Shown: positions 1 through 4,948 of the stretch, piece after piece
How the letters are laid out: every line of letters begins with the position of its first letter
Numbering within the stretch: the first letter of the stretch is position 1
DNA from: Actinomycetota bacterium
GTDB taxonomy: Bacteria > Actinomycetota > Thermoleophilia > Gaiellales > Gaiellaceae
Assembly (NCBI GenBank): GCA_005885085.1
Contig: VAXY01000141.1
Span: 2,550-8,687, forward strand
DNA: 6,138 nt
Direction: 5' to 3'
Made by a program: the position numbers and the translations under genes
The notes under the pieces: generated by a model
Databases searched by the model: none
Seen by the model: only the letters and a program-made list of their open reading frames with translations
What the model was told of the DNA's origin: nothing

Positions 1-847
1 GCTCCCAGCCGAGCGCGCGCAGCCTCGTCGCGTCCAGCGAATAGCGGCGGTCGTGGCCGGCGCGGTCTTCAACGTGGCGGATCAGCGCCGGGTCCGTGTC
101 CAGGTGTTCGATGATCAGACGGGCGAGCTCCGCGTTCTCGTGCTCCTCGTTCGCGGCGACGTTGTACACCTCGCCGGGCCGCCCTTCCTGCAACACGAGC
201 TCGATCGCGGCGCAGTGATCGTCGACATGGAGCCAGTCGCGCACCTGCCGCCCGTCGCCGTAGAGGGGCAGTGCGTCTCCGTCCAGCGCGTTCGTCGCGA
301 ACAGGGGCAGGATCTTCTCCGGGTACTGGTTCGGCCCGTAGGTGTTGGAACCGCGCGTGACCGATGCGTTGACGCCGAAGGTACGCACGCCCGCGAGCAC
401 CTGGAGGTCGCCGCCGGCCTTCGAGGCGCTGTACGGACTCGACGGGCGCAATGGATCGTCTTCGCGCGACGACCAGCCCGGTTCGACGTCCCCGTACACC
501 TCGTCGGTCGAGACATGCACGAAGCGTGCGCTCAGCTCGCGCGCGGCCTGCAGGAGGACGAGCGTCCCGAGCACGTCCGTGCGGACGAAGTCCTCCGGCC
601 CCAGGATCGACCGGTCGACGTGCGTCTCGGCCGCGAAATTGACGATCGCTTCGACTCTGCCCAACTGGTCGACGTTCTCGCGCACGGCGATGTCGCCGCG
701 GTGGCACTCGACACCGGGCGGCAGATTGGCCGGGTTCCCGGCGTACGTGAACTTGTCGAGCACGACGACGTCCTCGCCGGCGGCGAGCATCCGTTTGACG
801 AAATGCGAGCCGATGAAGCCCGCCCCGCCGGTGACCAGGAGGCGCAC
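1..847 (-). CDS. rfbB: dTDP-glucose 4,6-dehydratase, partial (C-terminus beyond left edge)
   Basis: Cytoplasmic NAD-dependent enzyme of the SDR extended family that converts dTDP-glucose to dTDP-4-keto-6-deoxyglucose, the second step of dTDP-L-rhamnose synthesis. Seen in the minus-strand translation: a Rossmann NAD-binding motif GGAGFIGS (residues 7-14), NFAAETHVDRS (70-80), the family-specific catalytic Thr-Asp-Glu in STDEVYGD (Thr114, Asp115, Glu116), and YSASK with Tyr139 and Lys143. Further on are NTYGPNQYPEK (168-178) and the sugar-nucleotide region GDGRQVRDWLHVDD (197-210). The window holds 282 codons; full proteins are usually about 320-350 residues, so roughly the last 40-60 are missing. 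The start is GTG at 847, giving VRLLVTGGAGFIG, the normal N-terminus. No Shine-Dalgarno lies at proper distance (AGGAG is 16 nt away), but a -10-like box 8 nt upstream suggests a leaderless transcript. The gene is divergent from glnA; rhamnose partner genes may lie to the left. Confidence 0.95.
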   Translation of the reverse strand, partial: MRLLVTGGAGFIGSHFVKRMLAAGEDVVVLDKFTYAGNPANLPPGVECHRGDIAVRENVDQLGRVEAIVNFAAETHVDRSILGPEDFVRTDVLGTLVLLQAARELSARFVHVSTDEVYGDVEPGWSSREDDPLRPSSPYSASKAGGDLQVLAGVRTFGVNASVTRGSNTYGPNQYPEKILPLFATNALDGDALPLYGDGRQVRDWLHVDDHCAAIELVLQEGRPGEVYNVAANEEHENAELARLIIEHLDTDPALIRHVEDRAGHDRRYSLDATRLRALGWE

Positions 848-855
848 GGCGTCAC

Positions 856-884
856 GGTATAGACTCCTGCCGTCGTCGAGGCAA
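856..884 (-). promoter_or_regulatory. Probable promoter of rfbB, giving a leaderless or near-leaderless mRNA
   Basis: Read on the minus strand there is a -35-like TTGCCT (884-879, 4 of 6 to TTGACA), a 17-nt spacer and a -10-like TATACC (861-856, 4 of 6 to TATAAT). The -10 box ends 8 nt before the GTG start at 847, so transcription would begin at or within a base or two of the start codon. Leaderless transcripts are common in actinobacteria. This is a pattern match only. Confidence 0.5.
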
Positions 885-925
885 CGGAGCCTCGGGTGCG
901 TTGCTCGCGCCTGAGGCTCTTCGCA

Positions 926-966
926 TTTAGGGGTCTGACCCCTCGGGGTCTGACCCCAGCAGTTCG
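926..966. repeat. Palindrome-pair element, upstream copy (left arm of inverted repeat around glnA)
   Basis: A 41-bp element. It consists of TTTA, two copies of the 13-bp odd palindrome GGGGTCTGACCCC (930-942 and 945-957) separated by TC, then AGCAGTTCG. The same element occurs in reverse complement at 2464-2505, identical except that the 2-nt spacer becomes 3 nt. Each palindrome could form a 4-bp mini-hairpin with a 5-nt loop, or the two copies could pair with each other as a 12-bp stem with one central mismatch. It ends 18 nt before the glnA start codon, so it lies in or overlaps the glnA leader or promoter. The design resembles REP-type extragenic repeats, but no transposase is present in the window. 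Confidence 0.85.
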
Positions 967-973
967 GTTTACA

Positions 974-979
974 GGGAGG
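974..979 (+). promoter_or_regulatory. Ribosome binding site of glnA
   Basis: GGGAGG at 974-979 lies 5 nt before ATG 985, an ideal Shine-Dalgarno that fixes the glnA start. It begins only 8 nt after the palindrome-pair element, so any structure formed by that element would abut the ribosome site. Confidence 0.85.
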
Positions 980-984
980 AGCTC

Positions 985-2349
985 ATGGTGCAGGTGGAGA
1001 CGAAGAACAGGGCGACGTCCAGCGAGGACTCGCGGAGGCAGGTGCGGGAGCGCATCGAGCAGGAGCGCGTCGAGTTCGTCCTGCTCTGGTTTTCCGACAT
1101 CGAGGGGCATCTCAAGAGCTTTGCCGTGACGCCGAGCGAGATCGAGGATGCGCTCGACGATGGGATGGGATTCGACGGCTCGTCGATCACCGGCTTCAAC
1201 GCGATCGAGGAGTCGGACATGGTCGCGATTCCGGATCCGGAGACGTTCCAGCTGATGCCCTGGAAGGAAGGCGAGACGAAGGTCGCGCGGATGATCTGCG
1301 ACATCGTCACCCCCGACGGGAAGCCGTACGAGGGTGACCCGCGCTACGTCCTGAGGCGCGCCTTGGAGCGCATGACGTCGCTCGGGTTCGACACGTTCAA
1401 CGTCGGGCCGGAGCTCGAGTACTTCCTCTTCCGCGACGACAAGGGCACCGAGACGCTGGACGAGGGCGGTTACTTCGCCATGACGACGCTCGACGCGGCG
1501 AGTGAGCTGCGACAGGAGACGGTGCGCGCGCTCGAATCGATGGGTATTCCGATCGAGTACGTACACCACGAGGTCGGTCCGTCACAGCACGAGATCGACA
1601 TGCGCTACGCCGACGCCTTGTCGATGGCCGACCACACGGTCACGTACCGCTTGATCGTGAAGGAGATTGCGAAGAAGGCCGGCTTCCATGCGACGTTCAT
1701 GCCGAAGCCGATCTTCGGCGAGAACGGCTCGGGGATGCACACGCACCAGTCGCTGTTCAAGGACGGACGCAACGCGTTCTTCGACTCGGGCGACGACTGG
1801 CACCTGTCGGACGCGGGCAAAGCGTTCATCGCCGGGCAGCTGCGCCACGCGCGGGAGATCAGCGCCGTCTTCGCCCAGTGGGTGAACTCGTACAAGCGGC
1901 TCGTGCCCGGCTACGAGGCGCCGGTGTACGTCGCGTGGTCGCAGCGGAACCGCTCGGCCCTGATCCGCATCCCGCTGTACAAGCCGGGAGCCGAGCAGGC
2001 GACGCGCGCGGAGATCCGGTGTCCTGATCCGGCCTGCAACCCGTACCTGACGTTCGCCGCGCTCCTCCACGCGGGCTTGGAGGGGATCGAGCAGGGTTAC
2101 GAGCTGCCGGAGCCGATGGAGACGAACCTGTACCACCTGACGCCCGAGCAGCGCCGGGAGCGGGGCATCGTCTCGCTGCCGGAGACGCTCGGGGAGGCGA
2201 TCGACGAGCTGTCCCGGTCGGAGCTCGCGCGCAAGGCGCTCGGGCCGCACATCTTCGACCGCTATGTGGAGCTCAAGCGCAAGGAGTGGGACGACTACCG
2301 CGTCCAGCTCACCGAGTGGGAGCTCGGCAAGTACTTGTCCGTGCTCTGA
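985..2349 (+). CDS. glnA: Type I glutamine synthetase (alpha-like subtype)
   Basis: Cytoplasmic dodecameric enzyme that makes glutamine from glutamate, ammonia and ATP. The 454 residues show all class I landmarks: FDGSS (63-67), metal-binding Glu143 and Glu145 in PELEYF, Glu196 and Glu203 in HHEVGPSQHEID, the ATP signature KPIFGENGSGMHTHQS (241-256), the active-site loop NSYKRLVPGYEAP (301-313) with Glu311, RNRSALIRIP (321-330), and RAEIRCPDPACNPYL (341-355) with Glu343 and Arg345. The length is close to the roughly 444-residue Bacillus enzyme rather than the longer beta type, and the end is also Bacillus-like, with GIVSLPETLGEAIDEL near 394-409. A tyrosine (Tyr383, NLYHL) sits where beta enzymes are adenylylated, but the surrounding motif is not the classical one. 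The residue matching Bacillus Arg62, used in glutamine feedback, is Ala73 here. The start is set by a strong GGAGG. No typical promoter is clear. The gene is flanked by long inverted repeats. Confidence 0.97.
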   Translation: MVQVETKNRATSSEDSRRQVRERIEQERVEFVLLWFSDIEGHLKSFAVTPSEIEDALDDGMGFDGSSITGFNAIEESDMVAIPDPETFQLMPWKEGETKVARMICDIVTPDGKPYEGDPRYVLRRALERMTSLGFDTFNVGPELEYFLFRDDKGTETLDEGGYFAMTTLDAASELRQETVRALESMGIPIEYVHHEVGPSQHEIDMRYADALSMADHTVTYRLIVKEIAKKAGFHATFMPKPIFGENGSGMHTHQSLFKDGRNAFFDSGDDWHLSDAGKAFIAGQLRHAREISAVFAQWVNSYKRLVPGYEAPVYVAWSQRNRSALIRIPLYKPGAEQATRAEIRCPDPACNPYLTFAALLHAGLEGIEQGYELPEPMETNLYHLTPEQRRERGIVSLPETLGEAIDELSRSELARKALGPHIFDRYVELKRKEWDDYRVQLTEWELGKYLSVL

Positions 2350-2370
2350 GAAAGAGAGAGAATCAGACCC

Positions 2371-2400
2371 GGTCCCGCGAGCTCTGCGGCCTGCGGGATC
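2371..2400 (+). terminator. Stem-loop just after glnA, possible transcript end
   Basis: About 22 nt after the glnA stop, TCCCGC (2373-2378) pairs perfectly with GCGGGA (2393-2398). It is extended by one wobble and one GC pair to 2371 and 2400, with a 14-nt loop. There is no run of T after it, so it is not a textbook intrinsic terminator, but GC-rich actinobacteria often use such hairpins. Confidence 0.35.
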
Positions 2401-2417
2401 CAACTGACGGCCGACTG

Positions 2418-2444
2418 CGAGCTGTTGCGATTTCGCACAGCTCG
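2418..2444 (+). terminator. Second stem-loop after glnA, possible terminator
   Basis: CGAGCTG (2418-2424) pairs with CAGCTCG (2438-2444), and TGCG (2426-2429) with CGCA (2434-2437). This gives an 11-bp stem with one bulged T at 2425 and a 4-nt ATTT loop. It is a compact and stable hairpin about 70 nt after glnA, in the gap between convergent genes. It lacks a T tail, so the terminator role is inferred from position. Confidence 0.45.
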
Positions 2445-2463
2445 TGGTCGTTCAGGGCTCGAA

Positions 2464-2505
2464 CGAACTGCTGGGGTCAGACCCCGCCGGGGTCAGACCC
2501 CTAAA
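2464..2505. repeat. Palindrome-pair element, downstream copy (right arm of inverted repeat around glnA)
   Basis: This is the reverse complement of the element at 926-966: CGAACTGCT, GGGGTCAGACCCC (2473-2485), spacer GCC, GGGGTCAGACCCC (2489-2501), TAAA. The only difference between arms is the spacer (GCC here, GA in the inverted upstream copy). The two palindromes can fold on each other into a 12-bp stem with one A-A mismatch and a 3-nt loop, so it could act as a two-way terminator between glnA and the convergent gene. Its end contributes the TAG stop of that gene at 2503-2501. Confidence 0.85.
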
Positions 2506-2755
2506 GGAAGCGGCGGATTGCTTCGCGCGCGACACGGAGGCCCACGACGCGGCTCGTCGGATCGACTTCCGCGATTGTGTCCGCCGGGACGAGGCGGCGC
2601 TGGCGCGAGAGGAAGCCGCTCTTCACCGAGAGGGCGTCCGGAACGTCGGGGAGCGTGCCGTACATCGGGCACTCGACTTTTCCGACGACGCGGCCGCGGT
2701 TGTCAGCGACGAGAAAGCCGGTCGTGGCAGTCAGGTTCAAGGGAAGAGCTGACAC
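2501..2755 (-). CDS. Small PRC-barrel-like protein, function unknown
   Basis: An 84-residue minus-strand protein. Its pattern resembles a short PRC-barrel domain, a small beta-barrel fold found in photosynthetic reaction centre H subunits, the RNA-processing protein RimM and many small stress or unknown proteins. Supporting features are a first beta hairpin GFLVADNRGRVVGKVE (13-28), a middle strand ALSVKSGFL (41-49), LVPADTIAEVD (55-65) and VVGLRVAREAIRRF (70-83). No signal peptide, membrane helix or enzyme motif is seen; one cysteine is at residue 29. It looks real because codon positions are GC3-rich and the fold pattern is coherent. The start is GTG 2755 without a Shine-Dalgarno; TAGGTT (2767-2762) ends 6 nt upstream and could be the -10 box of a leaderless transcript. 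The stop codon falls inside the palindrome-pair element. The family call is by eye and tentative. Confidence 0.68.
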   Translation of the reverse strand: MSALPLNLTATTGFLVADNRGRVVGKVECPMYGTLPDVPDALSVKSGFLSRQRRLVPADTIAEVDPTSRVVGLRVAREAIRRFL

Positions 2756-2761
2756 GTTCGG

Positions 2762-2767
2762 AACCTA
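2762..2767 (-). promoter_or_regulatory. Possible -10 box of the PRC-like gene
   Basis: TAGGTT on the minus strand fits the TANNNT pattern, and its end lies 6 nt before GTG 2755, the spacing expected for a leaderless mRNA. There is no convincing -35 box. Weak evidence, kept because the gene has no ribosome binding site. Confidence 0.3.
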
Positions 2768-2873
2768 TTCTCCGTCTCTAAGGAAATTCCGCTTCCCACG
2801 TAAGGGTTCTGTAAGGCATTCCGGCGGTGAACACCCTCGCCGGCCGGTTTACTCTCCTGTGGTCATCCAAAAG

Positions 2874-2879
2874 AGGAGG
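2874..2879 (+). promoter_or_regulatory. Ribosome binding site that sets a TTG start
   Basis: AGGAGG at 2874-2879, within a longer GAGGAGGAG purine run, lies 3-4 nt before TTG 2883. The only nearby in-frame alternative, GTG 2860, lies upstream of this site and has no Shine-Dalgarno, so TTG 2883 is preferred. Confidence 0.65.
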
Positions 2880-2882
2880 AGC

Positions 2883-3308
2883 TTGAACAGCGCGTTTCGC
2901 ATCTGGGCCTCGCTCGTCTCCCTCGCGATCATCGTGCAGGTCGGGCTGGCCGCGTACGGCGCCTTCAACGCCGTCGACAAGTCGGACGACAAAGGGGCGA
3001 TCGGGAAGAACGCGGTCTCGAACGGGTTCGACGCCCACACCGTCCTGGGGTACGCCATTGTCGCCGCAGCAATCGTCCTGATCGTGCTCGCCGTTGCGAC
3101 CCGCCGCGCGGCGCCGAGCCGACTACGGTGGAGCGGGCTCGTCCTCGGTCTGCTCGTCGTTCAGATCCTCTTGGCGGCGGCAGGTGACGCCGCTGCGTGG
3201 CTCGGCATCCTGCACGGGATGAACGCGCTGGCGATCGCGGGGTTCGCCGGGAGCCTGGCCGGCCGCGAGTGGGCCGCATTCCGCGGAGCCACCCGCCCGG
3301 CGCCCTGA
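2883..3308 (+). CDS. Four-helix integral membrane protein, DUF6220-like
   Basis: A 141-residue protein with four predicted membrane helices: about 8-30 (WASLVSLAIIVQVGLAAYG), 52-73 (after the DAH motif), 84-105 (SGLVLGLLVVQILLAAAG) and 109-127. Helix 1 carries the IVQVGLA pattern, helix 2 opens with AHTVLGY (His52), helix 3 has VVQILLA, and helix 4 opens with LHGMNAL (His111). This layout fits my recollection of the DUF6220 family of small bacterial membrane proteins, whose function is not established. The two histidines at helix starts could in principle bind haem, as in small membrane cytochromes, but this is speculation. The start TTG 2883 is chosen because of the strong AGGAGG just before it. 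The stop lies 9 nt before the sensor kinase start, so the two are probably co-transcribed, which makes it a candidate accessory or signal-input protein for the kinase. Confidence 0.75.
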   Translation: MNSAFRIWASLVSLAIIVQVGLAAYGAFNAVDKSDDKGAIGKNAVSNGFDAHTVLGYAIVAAAIVLIVLAVATRRAAPSRLRWSGLVLGLLVVQILLAAAGDAAAWLGILHGMNALAIAGFAGSLAGREWAAFRGATRPAP

Positions 3309-3317
3309 GTCGCGTTG

Positions 3318-4727
3318 GTGGACGTCCGAGAGCGCCATCTGCGCCTCCTCACCGAGACGATTGCGGCGGTCAACTCGACGCTCGATCTCGAGGAGGTGCT
3401 CGGGCTCGTCGCAAGCAAGGTCGCGGACGTCCTCGGCGCCGACGCGTGTTTCGTCTACCTCTACGACGAACAGAGCGACGAGCTCGTCCTCCGTGCCACG
3501 CACGGAACGAGTGTGGAGGAAATGACGAAGCGCCCCCGCATGCGCCCCGGTGAGGGGATCACCGGCGCCGCCGCCGCCGAGGGGAGGCCGATCATGATCC
3601 CCGCCCAGGCCCACCTGGATCCGCGCTTCAAGCTGTTCTCGAACCTGCCGGAGGACCAGTATGAGTCGATCCTCGCCGTTCCGATCGTCGCACGCGAGCG
3701 GCTCGCAGGGGCATTGAACGTCCGCACGATCGAACCCCGGGAATTCACGCACGACGAGATCGAGCTCGTCGTTGCGATCGCCGCGCAGGTGGCGCAGACG
3801 ATCGAGCATGCCCAGCTCTATGCACAGGCGCAGCGACGGGTCGCCGAGCTCGAAGCCCTCGCGAAGATCTCCGAGGCGGTGTCCGAGTCGCTCTACCTCG
3901 AGGAGTCCCTCGAGGCGATCGTGAAGACGACGATGGAGGCGGTCGGCGCCACCGGCGCAGCGCTCGTGCTCGAGGACGGGAACGTTGCCTGGCCGGAAGG
4001 ACGCGCCGGGGCGCAAGCGGTCCGGCTACCGCTGCGATGGAAGCGTCGCCAGATCGGCGAGCTCGTCTGTGACCGCGACACGCCGTTCACCGCGGACGAA
4101 CGGGCGTTGCTCGCGTCGATTGCGCACCACGCGGCCGTCGCGCTGGAGCACGGACGCGCAGTGATGCGCGGCGTGCTCGCGCAAGAGATCCACCACCGCG
4201 TGAAGAACAACCTACAGACCGTCGCGTCGTTGCTGCGACTGCAGGCGCAGTCGGCCGATGCCGATCCGCGCAAGGCGCTCGAGGATTCCGTCAATCGCAT
4301 CCTTGCGATCGCGGCGGTGCACGAAGTGCTGACCGAGCAGCGTGAGGAGGTCGTCGAACTGCGTGACCTGATCGACAGGCTCCGCGCGATGCTGGTGCAG
4401 GGCCTTGCGGCCGGGAAGCAGGTGCAGGCGCAGCTGGAGCCCGTGTCGCTTGCGGGCAGCCGGGCGACCGCGCTCGCGCTCGTGTTCAGCGAGCTGCTGC
4501 AGAACGCCCTCGAGCACGGGGGCGAGGAGGTCGAGATCATCCTCTCGCAGCGGAACGGTGAGGTCGTGCTCGCGATTGCCGACGACGGCGGCGGCATCGA
4601 CAGCGAGGCCTCCGGGACCGGCCTGTCGATCGTGCGTGCGCTGGTCCGCGACGAGCTACAGGGCCGGCTGGACCTCCGCAACGACGGCGGCACGCGCGCC
4701 GAAGTACGATTCCCGGCGTCCTCCTAG
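3318..4727 (+). CDS. PdtaS-like sensor histidine kinase (GAF-GAF-HisKA_2-HATPase)
   Basis: A soluble sensor kinase of 469 residues; numbering here counts from the alternative TTG at 3315. A GAF domain spans about 10-165. A coiled linker is followed by a second, shorter GAF-like domain (about 180-282). The HisKA_2 dimerisation and phosphoacceptor helix is EIHHRVKNNLQTVASLLRLQA (291-311), where His294, just before Arg, is the family-conserved phosphoacceptor. The HATPase_c domain shows an N box FSELLQNALEHG (391-402, Asn397), ADDGGGI (422-428) and GTGLSIV (434-440). No membrane helix is seen, so it senses a cytoplasmic signal. The core is very like mycobacterial PdtaS, but PdtaS has GAF-PAS rather than GAF-GAF. 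Kinases of this class phosphorylate ANTAR regulators; the likely partner is the REC-ANTAR gene at 5446. The start is uncertain between TTG 3315 and GTG 3318, and neither has a Shine-Dalgarno. Translation probably depends on coupling to the gene ending at 3308. Confidence 0.93.
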   Translation: MDVRERHLRLLTETIAAVNSTLDLEEVLGLVASKVADVLGADACFVYLYDEQSDELVLRATHGTSVEEMTKRPRMRPGEGITGAAAAEGRPIMIPAQAHLDPRFKLFSNLPEDQYESILAVPIVARERLAGALNVRTIEPREFTHDEIELVVAIAAQVAQTIEHAQLYAQAQRRVAELEALAKISEAVSESLYLEESLEAIVKTTMEAVGATGAALVLEDGNVAWPEGRAGAQAVRLPLRWKRRQIGELVCDRDTPFTADERALLASIAHHAAVALEHGRAVMRGVLAQEIHHRVKNNLQTVASLLRLQAQSADADPRKALEDSVNRILAIAAVHEVLTEQREEVVELRDLIDRLRAMLVQGLAAGKQVQAQLEPVSLAGSRATALALVFSELLQNALEHGGEEVEIILSQRNGEVVLAIADDGGGIDSEASGTGLSIVRALVRDELQGRLDLRNDGGTRAEVRFPASS

Positions 4728-4764
4728 TGAGCCAGGCAATCGAGTGACCCAAGACAGAGCCGGA

Positions 4765-4792
4765 GCGTAAGCCAGGCGAAGCCGGCTTACGC
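4765..4792 (+). terminator. Strong hairpin A with GCGAAGC tip, 37 nt after the kinase gene
   Basis: GCGTAAGCC (4765-4773) pairs with GGCTTACGC (4784-4792), and GGC (4775-4777) pairs with GCC (4781-4783). This gives 12 bp with one bulged A (4774) and a GAA triloop. The tip heptamer GCGAAGC (4776-4782) is the sequence known to form an exceptionally stable DNA mini-hairpin. By position it could end the kinase transcript, but no T tail follows. Confidence 0.55.
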
Positions 4793-4806
4793 GGAGGCGA
4801 ACTAAT

Positions 4807-4841
4807 GCGAGGCGGCAACGCGAAGCATTGCCGCGCCGCAC
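4807..4841. repeat. Strong hairpin B with GCGAAGC tip
   Basis: The structure is centred exactly on GCGAAGC (4821-4827). Outward from the core there is one C/A mismatch, 7 bp (GCGGCAA with TTGCCGC), a 2x2 internal loop and 4 further pairs (TGCG with CGCA), ending at 4807 and 4841. No open reading frame of note crosses it. It is the second of several stem-loops in the convergent gap. Confidence 0.6.
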
Positions 4842-4873
4842 AAAAGAGAACGATCGCCCGCCACCCTAGGAGT

Positions 4874-4909
4874 GTGCGGGCTCTGCCCGCGCACGTTCGC
4901 GCGAAGCGC
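4874..4909. repeat. Hairpin C (TCT triloop) followed by a third GCGAAGC core
   Basis: GTGCGGGC (4874-4881) pairs with GCCC (4885-4888) and GCAC (4891-4894), with two bulged bases (4889-4890) and a TCT loop: 8 bp in all. Directly after it, GCGC-GAA-GCGC (4899-4909) forms a small 4-bp hairpin around GCGAAGC (4901-4907). It is part of the hairpin cluster between the kinase gene and the coiled-coil gene. Confidence 0.55.
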
Positions 4910-4921
4910 AGTACCTGAATG

Positions 4922-4948
4922 AACGGCAGAAGCGCAGCTTCTGCCGTT
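4922..4948 (-). terminator. Perfect 12-bp hairpin D at the end of the coiled-coil gene
   Basis: AACGGCAGAAGC (4922-4933) pairs perfectly with GCTTCTGCCGTT (4937-4948) around a 3-nt GCA loop. The tip heptamer GCGCAGC (4932-4938) also fits the GCGNAGC rule. The TAA stop of the minus-strand gene (4949-4947) overlaps the first two bases of the stem, so on that strand the hairpin follows the stop at once, where a terminator is expected. The tail is only mildly T-rich (CATTCA). Confidence 0.6.

Noticed and set aside
53..862. Plus-strand open frame of 269 codons opposite rfbB
   Set aside because: The minus-strand frame here carries the complete NAD-binding and catalytic motifs of a dTDP-glucose dehydratase; the plus frame shows no recognisable family.
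901..929. A sigma70-type promoter for glnA (TTGCTC with CATTTA at 17 nt)
   Set aside because: The -10 box matches only 2 of 6 consensus positions; too weak to list as a feature.
926..966. Short tandem palindromes as a CRISPR-like array
   Set aside because: Only two repeat units with a 2-nt spacer and no cas genes; better explained as a paired-palindrome extragenic repeat.
532..1569. Long minus-strand open frame spanning the rfbB start and the first part of glnA (345 codons)
   Set aside because: It is out of frame with the clear rfbB motifs, antisense to glnA, and its translation is Arg/Ser/Pro-rich without domain features; a by-product of GC-rich codon use.
2363..2370. TCAGACCC after glnA as a decayed third copy of the repeat
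   Set aside because: Only 8 matching bases with no flanking similarity; chance is likely in this composition.
1582..2403. Minus-strand open frame of 273 codons antisense to glnA
   Set aside because: Composition is that of a shadow frame, and the glnA frame is conserved throughout.
2577..2882. Longer N-terminus for the DUF6220-like gene using ATG 2577
   Set aside because: It would overlap the PRC-like gene antisense, add a low-quality Arg-rich stretch and ignore the strong ribosome site before TTG 2883.
3123..4016. Minus-strand open frame of 297 codons antisense to the membrane protein and kinase genes
   Set aside because: It crosses two real genes, has no motif, and its Arg/Glu/Leu-rich translation is typical of an antisense shadow.
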